Below are positions 26,801 to 34,089 of a DNA stretch of 64,000 nt, in pieces. This DNA is from Parasphaerochaeta coccoides DSM 17374 (lineage in GTDB: Bacteria; Spirochaetota; Spirochaetia; Sphaerochaetales; Sphaerochaetaceae). Made by a program: the position numbers and the translations under genes. Position 1 is the stretch's first letter, and every line of letters begins with the position of its first letter. Under the pieces are notes generated by a model, which had not been told where the DNA came from, ran no database searches, and saw only the letters and a program-made list of their open reading frames with translations. The DNA is taken from NCBI RefSeq assembly GCF_000208385.1, contig NC_015436.1, positions 558,001 to 622,000 on the forward strand, read 5' to 3'.

Positions 26801-26844
26801 AAACGTTTGCGAGCATAGTAATTATTATCCGAAACGTTTTGAAA
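26801..26844 (-). promoter_or_regulatory. Cassette promoter with paired LacI-type operators
   Basis: Two perfect AAACGTTT palindromes at 26801-26808 and 26832-26839 have centres 31 bp apart, about three helical turns, so two regulator dimers could bind on one face. Read on the minus strand, a candidate -35 TTTCAA (26839-26844) and -10 TACTAT (26815-26820) are 18 bases apart and flank the upstream operator. A weaker relative (AAACGCTTT) lies at 26892-26900. Confidence 0.65.
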
Positions 26845-26968
26845 GTAAAGATAAATAATTGAGCCAATTTCAGTCTTTCGGGTGCAAGTTCAAACGCTTT
26901 ACGGAATGAACAAGGGATTTTCTCTATCCTCCGTCCTTTTTCCCCGTCATTTCATTCTGCCGCACGTA

Positions 26969-26984
26969 AATAATTATAATGTGA
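26969..26984 (+). repeat. 16-bp direct repeat, right copy, at composition junction
   Basis: AATAATTATAATGTGA, 15/16 identical to 16339-16354 and in the same orientation. DNA to the right becomes strongly AT-rich; to the left it is the GC-richer cassette. Together the two copies bracket the whole LacI-controlled sugar cassette. Confidence 0.6.
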
Positions 26985-27069
26985 GTTCTGAACTTGTTGT
27001 GTTAGACTAAATATAGTATTTTCTATTTGGGTTTTTTCAATTGCAAGTTTTTGAATCCATTTTGATTTT

Positions 27070-27804
27070 ATGTTGAGAATTTTTTATAAAAAGGATGAGA
27101 GACAATTGTACACATCTTCTGGAAAAAAGAATTTATTGACTGTCAATTCTTTAACAAACCAAACGTATGATTTAATTAAAGAAGATATACTTACTGGAAG
27201 AATTTGTTGGAATGAAAGGCTCGATATCCCACAGCTTTCTGAAAGATTTGGAGTAAGTAGGTCGCCAATTATCAAAGCTATTGAAAAGCTGGAACATGAA
27301 AATCTAGTAGTCATTATACCGAACAAAGGAAGTTTCGTGGTTTGTCCGACTGAAAAAGATATCAACGAAGCATATGAAATCCGTGTAATGGTCGAAGAAA
27401 CCAATTGTGAACTTGCTTTCCAGAAAAACCGGGAAAAACTGATAAAAGAACTTGACGATATCGAACAAGAGAAAAAAAGGAATAGAGAAAAAGGCTGGAA
27501 CTATGATTATATGCTGTATTATGATAGGTTATTCCACAATGCTATTGCTTCCTGTGCAGATAACCAGCAATTATATAAAATCTATACTTCTGTTCGGTGT
27601 CAGACCGATTTGTTTATGTCCAAGTCTTCAATAACGCGCAATGAAAGCATTCCGATCGAGTATTCTCATGATACCATTTTAGAAAATTTAAAAAAGGAAG
27701 ATTTATCCTCAGTATTACGCCTGATGCGGGTTCATTTAAGACAAAACTTTAACGATTCAATACTGGCACTAAATAAATATCTAGCAAAAACGAAAGATAT
27801 GTGA
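27070..27804 (+). CDS. GntR-family (FadR/FCD-type) transcriptional regulator
   Basis: 244 residues if begun at the first ATG. A winged helix (YDLIKEDILTGRI, then LSERFGVSRSPIIKAIEKLEHENLV and IIPNKGSFVV) is followed by an all-helical ligand domain (EAYEIRVMVEETNCELAF, LFHNAIASCADNQQLY) of the FCD class. A TTG at 27106 preceded by AAAAAGGA may be the true start, because the first 12 residues lie before the domain. Very AT-rich, like the amidohydrolase operon at 12.3-16.3 kb and unlike its immediate neighbours. I infer that it is the repressor of that operon. Confidence 0.85.
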   Translation: MLRIFYKKDERQLYTSSGKKNLLTVNSLTNQTYDLIKEDILTGRICWNERLDIPQLSERFGVSRSPIIKAIEKLEHENLVVIIPNKGSFVVCPTEKDINEAYEIRVMVEETNCELAFQKNREKLIKELDDIEQEKKRNREKGWNYDYMLYYDRLFHNAIASCADNQQLYKIYTSVRCQTDLFMSKSSITRNESIPIEYSHDTILENLKKEDLSSVLRLMRVHLRQNFNDSILALNKYLAKTKDM

Positions 27805-27951
27805 CTGTCCTTTCTAAGCAAATTTTCATTTGAAACGGAGAGATGGAAAGTTTAGAACCATACAGAAAAAATTCTGAAAGTCTATGATAAAGGCTTATAT
27901 AAAGGTGGATAGTTTTCCTGGTGCCTTCATTCTTTTCCTCACCACTATTTA

Positions 27952-27972
27952 GCCATAGCTTTAAGCTATGGC
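27952..27972. other. Short perfect inverted repeat upstream of metE
   Basis: A 10-bp perfect inverted repeat (GCCATAGCTT / AAGCTATGGC) around one central base. No T-run follows on the plus strand, so it is a weak terminator for gntR at best. It could also be an operator for metE. The rest of 27805-28066 shows no gene or recognisable SAM or cobalamin riboswitch. Confidence 0.35.
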
Positions 27973-28015
27973 CTGACATACAAATAAAGTGTTATGCACG
28001 TTACGGAAAAAACGA

Positions 28016-28021
28016 TATAAT
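28016..28021 (+). promoter_or_regulatory. Candidate -10 element for metE
   Basis: A perfect TATAAT 46 bases before the metE start. The -35 is poor (TTATGC with an 18-base spacer), which fits a promoter needing an activator. Confidence 0.45.
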
Positions 28022-28066
28022 CCACAAATAACCTAGCGAAATAGTATGAATTAAAAGGAACGAGAT

Positions 28067-30334
28067 ATGAAAATTTCAGTGGTCGGTTATCCAAGGATAG
28101 GCGCGGACAGAGAACTCAAGCACATATCGGAACAATTCTTCAAGAAAGACGTAACCGCTACGGAATTGATGGCAGCCGGAGCCGCTATCAGGAAAGAGCA
28201 ATGGCTGTTCCAGAAAGAAAGTGGAGTAGATTTGATTCCCTCCAACGATTTTTCATTTTACGATACCGTCCTGGATACTGCGGTTCTGTTCAACCTTGTA
28301 CCTCATCGATACAGAGAACTCGAACTGGAACCATTGGATACGTATTTTGCCATGGCACGAGGCTATCAAGGAAAGAAAGGCGACGTGAAAGCTCTGTCCA
28401 TGAAAAAATGGTTTAACACCAATTACCACTACCTTGTCCCCGAAATTGAAGATGACACGCACATCACCGTAACAGGAACAAAACCATTCGATGAATTTCT
28501 TGAGGCAAGACAAGCTGGCGTCCACACGAAACCCGTCCTGCTTGGTCCTTTCACACTTCTCAAACTTGCCCGCTTCACTGGGAGCAAGACAGTGGATGAT
28601 GTCAAGGAGGACATCGTTACTGCATATCGGGAAGTCCTGACACGCCTTAATTCGCTCGATGCCACATGGATTCAGTATGATGAACCCGCTCTCGTCAGGG
28701 ACTTGACGGAAGATGACCTGTATCTTTTCCATGAACTGTATGACGGCATCCTGTCGGCGAAAGGTTCGAGCAAGATACTCCTACAGACATACTTCGGTGA
28801 TATCCGTGACATATATGGAACTGCCCCATTGCAAAAATTCGATGGAGTCGGCATTGATTTTGTAGAAGGAAGCCAGTCTCTTGAACTTGTCGCAGCCAAG
28901 GGATTCCCTGAGGACACAATCCTTTTCGCCGGACTTGTGAACGGAAAGAACATATGGCGGAATGACTATGAAAAAAGCCTGTACCTTCTTGGCAAACTCC
29001 AAGAAAAGACGACATCCATCGTACTCAGTACCTCATGCTCGCTTCTTCATGTCCCGTATTCAGTGAAAGCTGAGACAAAACTTCCCTCGGACTATATTGC
29101 CCATTTTGCCTTTGCACAGGAAAAAATCTGCGAACTTGCCGAACTCCGTGATATCTTTGACAATGCTGGGCGTGAACACCCGGCTTTCATCCGCAACCGC
29201 CAGCTCTTTTCACAAAAGAGGGAAGGAAGCAACCCTGCGGTACAGGACAGGGTAGGCGCAATATCTGGAAAAGATTACATCCGTGAACCAGCTTTTGTGG
29301 AACGGGAAAGAATCCAGAAGGCACGGTTTCATTTCCCGCTTCTGCCAACAACCACCATCGGCTCCTTCCCACAAACTTTTGATGTCCGGCGCAACCGTTC
29401 GCAGTTCAAGAAGGAACTGATTTCCGAGGAACAGTACAAAGACTTCAACAAGAAAAAAATCGCCGACTGTATCGCGCTTCAGGAAGAAATAGGTCTGGAT
29501 ATTCTTGTCCATGGTGAGTATGAAAGGAACGACATGGTGGAGTACTTCGGCGAATGCTTGGACGGATTTCTTTTCACAGAAAAAGCGTGGGTGCAATCCT
29601 ATGGGACTCGCTGTGTAAAACCTCCCATCATCTGGGGCGATGTGTCCCGCACGCGTCCCATCACTGTTGAATATTCTGTATTTGCCCAAAGTTGTACCGA
29701 CAAGACTGTCAAGGGAATGCTTACAGGCCCGGTCACCATTCTCAATTGGTCGTTTCCACGGGAGGACATCTCCTTGAAGGAAAGCACATTGCAGATTGCC
29801 CTTGCCATCCGGGATGAAGTACTCGACCTGGAAAGGAACGGTATCAGCATCATCCAGGTCGATGAAGCCGCCTTAAGAGAAAAACTGCCGCTCCGGAAAT
29901 CAGACTGGTTCACCGAATACTTGGATTGGGCAATCCCGGCCTTCCGTCTCGTCCACAGCAATCTGAAAGCGGAAACCCAGCTCCATACCCACATGTGCTA
30001 CAGTGAATTTTCCGACATCATCCGTTCCATCGATGACATGGATGCTGATGTCATCACCTTTGAGGCTTCACGTTCCGACCTGACCATCCTCACGGCGTTG
30101 AAAGACGCTGGTTTCAGAACCGAGGTAGGACCCGGCGTTTATGACATCCATTCTCCTCGTGTTCCTTCCGTCGCGGAAATAAAAAATGCCTTGGGGAGTA
30201 TGCTGGCGACAGTGCCTGTAGAAAAACTATGGGTGAATCCAGATTGCGGGCTTAAGACGCGGGGAACAGAAGAAACTATCTCCAGTCTCAGACATCTTGT
30301 TCAGGCGGCACGGGAACTGCGGACGGTCTTGTAA
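28067..30334 (+). CDS. metE: Cobalamin-independent methionine synthase
   Basis: Transfers the methyl group of 5-methyl-tetrahydropteroyl-glutamate to homocysteine. 755 residues with the two-barrel layout: the N-terminal half starts GYPRIGADRELK, and the C-terminal half starts TTTIGSFPQT near residue 426. The zinc site is seen in LHTHMCYSEF (His and Cys) and WVNPDCGLKTR (second Cys). Preceded by AAAAGGAACG. Its stop shares a base with the metF start (TAATG). Confidence 0.97.
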   Translation: MKISVVGYPRIGADRELKHISEQFFKKDVTATELMAAGAAIRKEQWLFQKESGVDLIPSNDFSFYDTVLDTAVLFNLVPHRYRELELEPLDTYFAMARGYQGKKGDVKALSMKKWFNTNYHYLVPEIEDDTHITVTGTKPFDEFLEARQAGVHTKPVLLGPFTLLKLARFTGSKTVDDVKEDIVTAYREVLTRLNSLDATWIQYDEPALVRDLTEDDLYLFHELYDGILSAKGSSKILLQTYFGDIRDIYGTAPLQKFDGVGIDFVEGSQSLELVAAKGFPEDTILFAGLVNGKNIWRNDYEKSLYLLGKLQEKTTSIVLSTSCSLLHVPYSVKAETKLPSDYIAHFAFAQEKICELAELRDIFDNAGREHPAFIRNRQLFSQKREGSNPAVQDRVGAISGKDYIREPAFVERERIQKARFHFPLLPTTTIGSFPQTFDVRRNRSQFKKELISEEQYKDFNKKKIADCIALQEEIGLDILVHGEYERNDMVEYFGECLDGFLFTEKAWVQSYGTRCVKPPIIWGDVSRTRPITVEYSVFAQSCTDKTVKGMLTGPVTILNWSFPREDISLKESTLQIALAIRDEVLDLERNGISIIQVDEAALREKLPLRKSDWFTEYLDWAIPAFRLVHSNLKAETQLHTHMCYSEFSDIIRSIDDMDADVITFEASRSDLTILTALKDAGFRTEVGPGVYDIHSPRVPSVAEIKNALGSMLATVPVEKLWVNPDCGLKTRGTEETISSLRHLVQAARELRTVL

Positions 30335-31191
30335 TGAAAATCCGTGAGATGTTCGGAGAGAAGGTCGTCTTTTCCCTTGAGGTCTTTCCTCCCCGACAGA
30401 TTGCGCCCGTCCAAACAATCTACCATGCGCTGGAGGAGATGAAGGACCTGAATCCCAGCTTCATCAGTGTGACATATGGGGCGGGAGGACGGGGAACCGA
30501 TAATGCTACAATTGGGATTGCTTCCGCCATCAAACACCAGTACGGCATAGAAAGTGTCGCTCACCTGACAGGTTTCCACTTGAGCAGGGAAGATGTCCGT
30601 CTGCAACTGGAGAAGCTGGCTGAGAACGGCATAGAAAATATCCTTGCCCTTCGTGGTGACATTGTTTCGGGAATCGCCGGGAAGGGAGAGTTCACGTATG
30701 CCCATGAGTTGATACGATTCATCAAGGAGAACGGGGATTTCCATGTCATGGCGGCATGCTATCCTGAAGGGCATCCGGAATCTCCCGATATTGTGTCCGA
30801 CATTCTTAACATGAAGGAGAAGGTGGACGCAGGAGCCGACCATCTGGTTTCACAGCTTTTTTTTGACAACGAGTTTTTTTTCCGTTTCAGGGAAAGGGCG
30901 CAACTCTCCGGAATCAAGGTTCCCATGGAAGCAGGCATCATGCCGGTCACCAACAGAAAGCAGATAGAGCGGATGGTATCACTGTGCAAGGTCGAGTTGC
31001 CTAAGAAATTTCTGACAATCATGAGAAAATATGAAGACAATCCTGTCGCCATGCGTGAGGCTGGCATAGCGTATGCCGTTGACCAGATTGTAGGGCTCAT
31101 TGCGGAAGGGGTTGAAGGCATTCACCTGTATACCATGAACAATCCCTATATTGCACAGCGAATCCATCAGGCGGTCAGCGCGCTCATCTGA
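30334..31191 (+). CDS. metF: Methylenetetrahydrofolate reductase
   Basis: Makes 5-methyl-THF, the methyl donor for the MetE protein encoded just upstream, so the pair is a functional unit. 285 residues, a single FAD-binding barrel. Motifs are FSLEVFPPR near the start, FISVTYGAGG, HLTGFHLSREDV, NILALRGD, and VSQLFFDNEFFF. Final GVEGIHLYTMNNP is the family's usual C-terminal strand. One-base overlap with metE indicates coupling. Confidence 0.95.
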   Translation: MKIREMFGEKVVFSLEVFPPRQIAPVQTIYHALEEMKDLNPSFISVTYGAGGRGTDNATIGIASAIKHQYGIESVAHLTGFHLSREDVRLQLEKLAENGIENILALRGDIVSGIAGKGEFTYAHELIRFIKENGDFHVMAACYPEGHPESPDIVSDILNMKEKVDAGADHLVSQLFFDNEFFFRFRERAQLSGIKVPMEAGIMPVTNRKQIERMVSLCKVELPKKFLTIMRKYEDNPVAMREAGIAYAVDQIVGLIAEGVEGIHLYTMNNPYIAQRIHQAVSALI

Positions 31192-31241
31192 CTGGGAGCC
31201 GCGCGGGAGCGAAGCGCATGTGGAAAAGAGCTTGACAGAGC

Positions 31242-32165
31242 TTAGGACAAGAGTGTGAAGCCATGGTGGGCAATGTGGGATTTGAGCTTGGTAATGTATT
31301 TCTCCGCAAAGGTACTAAGGCGGAGACGAGGATTTTCAATCCACCCAACCAGCATCGTTTCATCAGATTCCAGCGGAATGGCAATTATCTGATCCCCGTT
31401 GAGGTCCCGCGTCAGTACTCCCGTGGAAATGGTGTATCCATTCAATCCAATGACAAGGTTGAACAAAGTTGCCCTGTCGCTGACATGGATGATTTTGTTG
31501 CGTGGCAGGATACTCAACATTTCTTCTGAAAAATAGAAGGAGTTCATCTCACCTTGCTCAAAAGTGAGGAAAGGATAAGGCGTCAAATCATCCGTTGAAA
31601 CGCTTTGCCGATGAGCCAACGGATGTTTGGAGCTGATGAAAATATGCGGGCTTGCCTCAAAGAGGGGATGAAAAACCAAGTTATTATCTTTCAGGATATT
31701 GCTCAGCACATTCTGGTTGAACTGGCTCATGTAGAGGATGCCGACCTCACTGTGGAATTTTTTTACATCGTCTATGATTTCATAGGTTCGAGTTTCCCGC
31801 AGGGTAAATTCATACTCATCCCCGTCAAACTCGGTTACAAGGTCAACAAAGGAGTTGATGGCGAATGCATAGTGTTGTGTGGAAAAGGAGCATAGGCTTT
31901 TCAGGGGTTTTCGGTACAGATATCGCTGTTCCAGCAGGTCAGCTTGTTCCACGACCTGGCGCGCATAGGAGAGAAACTCTGTACCCTCGGCGGATAATGT
32001 GATTCCTTTGGAAGAACGGTTGAAGATTTCTATGCCAAGCTGGTTTTCAAGTTCTTTCACGGCGTTAGACAAGCTGGGCTGTGAGATGAAAAGCTGTTTG
32101 GCTGCCTCAGTGATGGAACCATAGTTCACAATGCCGATTACATATTTCAACTGCTGTAATGTCAT
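31242..32165 (-). CDS. LysR-family transcriptional regulator
   Basis: 307 residues. Winged-helix DNA-binding region MTLQQLKYVIGIVNYGSITEAAKQLFISQPSLSNAVKEL, here recognised by its SITEAAKQLFISQPS core, then an effector domain with the hydrophobic strand EVGILYMSQF. Convergent with metF. It could control sulfur-amino-acid genes, but nothing in the sequence proves this. It shares a 4-base overlap with the upstream membrane-protein gene. Confidence 0.9.
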   Translation of the reverse strand: MTLQQLKYVIGIVNYGSITEAAKQLFISQPSLSNAVKELENQLGIEIFNRSSKGITLSAEGTEFLSYARQVVEQADLLEQRYLYRKPLKSLCSFSTQHYAFAINSFVDLVTEFDGDEYEFTLRETRTYEIIDDVKKFHSEVGILYMSQFNQNVLSNILKDNNLVFHPLFEASPHIFISSKHPLAHRQSVSTDDLTPYPFLTFEQGEMNSFYFSEEMLSILPRNKIIHVSDRATLFNLVIGLNGYTISTGVLTRDLNGDQIIAIPLESDETMLVGWIENPRLRLSTFAEKYITKLKSHIAHHGFTLLS

Positions 32166-32842
32166 GGACTGTTCCCTGTCGGGGACTCTTTCTTCCGCAG
32201 CGTTCTGTCAAGCGCGTAGTATCCCCATCCTATGCAGATATATATGATGGAAATAACAAGGAGATTGAGCAGTACTTGGGAAAGACCATACGTATCAATG
32301 GCAATGAATGCGTATGGATATCGGGACGATGAACCGGGAAAGGGTTCCGCAAACTGAGCGCGGATGATGATGAATGTTAAGTAAACAATAGGAATCAAAG
32401 TCCATAGGAAGATGTCTTTTTTCAGAAACAGACCTTTTTTGCTGAACAGGAACCAATCGAGCAGAACCATGAGAGGCGTCAGGCCATGGACGAAAAGATT
32501 GGACAGGTTGAAGAAACTACGGGGGTCAGAGGCGAGATGCCCCGGCGCAAGAAGTGTCATGTAGACGATGCCGGTCAGCATGATTGCCATTGTGACCGCG
32601 CCTTTGAAACGTGGCGTCAGGGTGGCGGGTTCTTGTGATTCATGCCTGATCAACTCTTTCCATGAACGTATGGAAAGAAACAAGAAATACACGGATACGA
32701 GAATATTGCTTTGAATGGTGAAATAAGAAAGAATGACAGGTGAGAAACTTGGGGAAAACGGCCGGATTTGAAACAATGTGGCCGTTGCCGAAGCCGCGCA
32801 CAGGAAAGTACGGAAGATTAATGCACCATGTTGTCTATTCAT
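32162..32842 (-). CDS. Pr6Pr-family membrane protein
   Basis: 226 residues with six predicted membrane segments. The opening (FRTFLCAASATATLFQI), the segment ILSYFTIQSNILVSVYF, and FVHGLTPLMVLLDWF match the Pr6Pr family, whose function is unknown. It is the first gene of an operon with the LysR regulator (overlap ATGA), so the two may share one process. Confidence 0.78.
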   Translation of the reverse strand: MNRQHGALIFRTFLCAASATATLFQIRPFSPSFSPVILSYFTIQSNILVSVYFLFLSIRSWKELIRHESQEPATLTPRFKGAVTMAIMLTGIVYMTLLAPGHLASDPRSFFNLSNLFVHGLTPLMVLLDWFLFSKKGLFLKKDIFLWTLIPIVYLTFIIIRAQFAEPFPGSSSRYPYAFIAIDTYGLSQVLLNLLVISIIYICIGWGYYALDRTLRKKESPTGNSP

Positions 32843-32945
32843 ATGTTCTCCTGTATGAATCTGGATAAAATCATATGAAGCAGGGTACTAGTTGTCAAGG
32901 TCGTTAGTCTTGCTCCCATTTATTCCCATTATTCATTAAGGTCTC

Positions 32946-32974
32946 TTGTCGTTCCTTTGGCAAAACAGTACAAT
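32946..32974 (+). promoter_or_regulatory. Sigma-70-type promoter upstream of bpuR-like gene
   Basis: TTGTCG and TACAAT separated by 17 bases. Transcription would start near 32981, leaving a leader of about 110 bases before the gene. Confidence 0.55.
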
Positions 32975-33048
32975 AAGCCTCCTTCCATTCACCAAAGTGG
33001 TCGGGGAAACAGCGCAGGGTCGGGCTCAACAAGCCTGGATGTCAGAAG

Positions 33049-33072
33049 ACGGCTCCTGCGGGAGCTGTTTTT
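33049..33072 (+). terminator. Terminator-like hairpin in the leader of the bpuR-like gene
   Basis: An 8-bp stem with one G-U pair (ACGGCTCC / GGAGCTGT) around TGCG is followed by five T residues, only 17 bases before the start codon. It could be an attenuator or the end of a short RNA of about 90 bases. Confidence 0.55.
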
Positions 33073-33089
33073 AATTTACGGAGGACAAC

Positions 33090-33347
33090 ATGGCTTTGAG
33101 AGGGGAAGTTTTTTCCACCAAATTCACCAGCAATGACAGGACGTACTTCTTTAACGTCAAGGAAAACGTATACGAGGACATTTTCCTCAATATAGTGGAA
33201 AGCAAAGGAACCGCGGATGACGGACGTTTCATCCGACAGTCGCTGATAGTCTATCAGGAAGACTTGGGGAATTTCGTCCAGGAGTTCCAGAAGGCTCTCG
33301 ATTTCATCAAGCTGAGGGCAACACAGAAAAAGCCGCAACGTTCATAG
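33090..33347 (+). CDS. DUF3276 PUR-domain nucleic-acid-binding protein (BpuR-like)
   Basis: 85 residues, one PUR-alpha-like domain: RGEVFSTKFTSNDRTYFFNVKENVYED, recognised by GEVFSTKF and TYFFNVKEN, then IFLNIVESK and LIVYQEDLGNFV. The Borrelia homologue BpuR binds DNA and RNA and regulates gene expression. A strong GGAGG lies before the ATG. The last 6 bases overlap the end of the convergent rnhB gene. A terminator-like hairpin in its leader suggests feedback control. Confidence 0.88.
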   Translation: MALRGEVFSTKFTSNDRTYFFNVKENVYEDIFLNIVESKGTADDGRFIRQSLIVYQEDLGNFVQEFQKALDFIKLRATQKKPQRS

Positions 33348-33974
33348 TTCACCTACACTGTCTTCGGGATAATCCGGGACATGGAAGCTCAGGCGGTGCA
33401 GGGGGCAGGGACCATGGGTGCGATAGGCGCTGACATGCTGGCGTGAGGGATAACCTTTATGTTGCTCGAAGTTGTACTCCGGCCATTTTTCAGCCATTCT
33501 GCGCATGAACCTGTCCCGTGCAGTCTTCGCCAGGATTGACGCCGCCATGATTTCAGGAACCTTGGAATCCCCCTTTATGATAGCGGCAGATGGAATTGCA
33601 TGAGGGAACGTCCTGTTGCCATCGATGAGCAATAGTTCAACCTGTCTGTCTTGCGCAATGACTTTTTCCACAGCACGACGCATGGCGCGAAAGGTGGCCT
33701 GAAGGATGTTGTATCGGTCGATTTCCTGTGCCGATGCCCAACCGATGCCCCAGACGGCCTGTTCACGGATGATGATTTCCGCGGCAAGCCGCTGTTTTTC
33801 GGAGAGTTTCTTGGAATCGCCAAGTATGTCGCGGGGAAAATCCGGAGGAAGGATTACGGCCGCCGCGCAGACTGGACCGGCAAGAGGGCCGCGACCGGCT
33901 TCATCTATTCCGCAGATACGGGGAGAAGGTGATTCGTCCTGGTTGAAAAGCTCTGTATCATAAGAATTTGTCAT
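33342..33974 (-). CDS. rnhB: Ribonuclease HII
   Basis: Cuts the RNA strand of RNA-DNA hybrids, including single ribonucleotides. 210 residues. The metal site is visible in GIDEAGRGPLAGPV, LLIDGNRTF and the later VPEIMAASILAKTARD; the C-terminal stretch HKGYPSRQHVSAYRTHGPCPLHR is typical. ATG at 33974 is chosen because AAAGGGGAA lies upstream; longer in-frame starts run into smc. Divergent from smc and tail-to-tail with the bpuR-like gene. Confidence 0.95.
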   Translation of the reverse strand: MTNSYDTELFNQDESPSPRICGIDEAGRGPLAGPVCAAAVILPPDFPRDILGDSKKLSEKQRLAAEIIIREQAVWGIGWASAQEIDRYNILQATFRAMRRAVEKVIAQDRQVELLLIDGNRTFPHAIPSAAIIKGDSKVPEIMAASILAKTARDRFMRRMAEKWPEYNFEQHKGYPSRQHVSAYRTHGPCPLHRLSFHVPDYPEDSVGEL

Positions 33975-34089
33975 GGATTCCCCTTTGTATGCTACTTTCT
34001 GGAACACGGTTTGAACTGCATTGGTTGTTATGCTATAATTGGGCGGAATTTGCGTCAAGAACCTCGTTATTTTCCAGGAGAGTGCCCTT

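Noticed and set aside
27749-27979. 76-codon minus-strand open frame upstream of metE
   Set aside because: Overlaps the end of gntR, lacks a ribosome site and shows no family features.
27805-28066. SAM or cobalamin riboswitch before metE
   Set aside because: None of the conserved boxes is visible; only a short inverted repeat and a -10 element are seen.
32981-33072. Small SRP (4.5S) RNA candidate
   Set aside because: The size would fit, but the conserved GGAAG/AGCA apical core of SRP RNA is absent.
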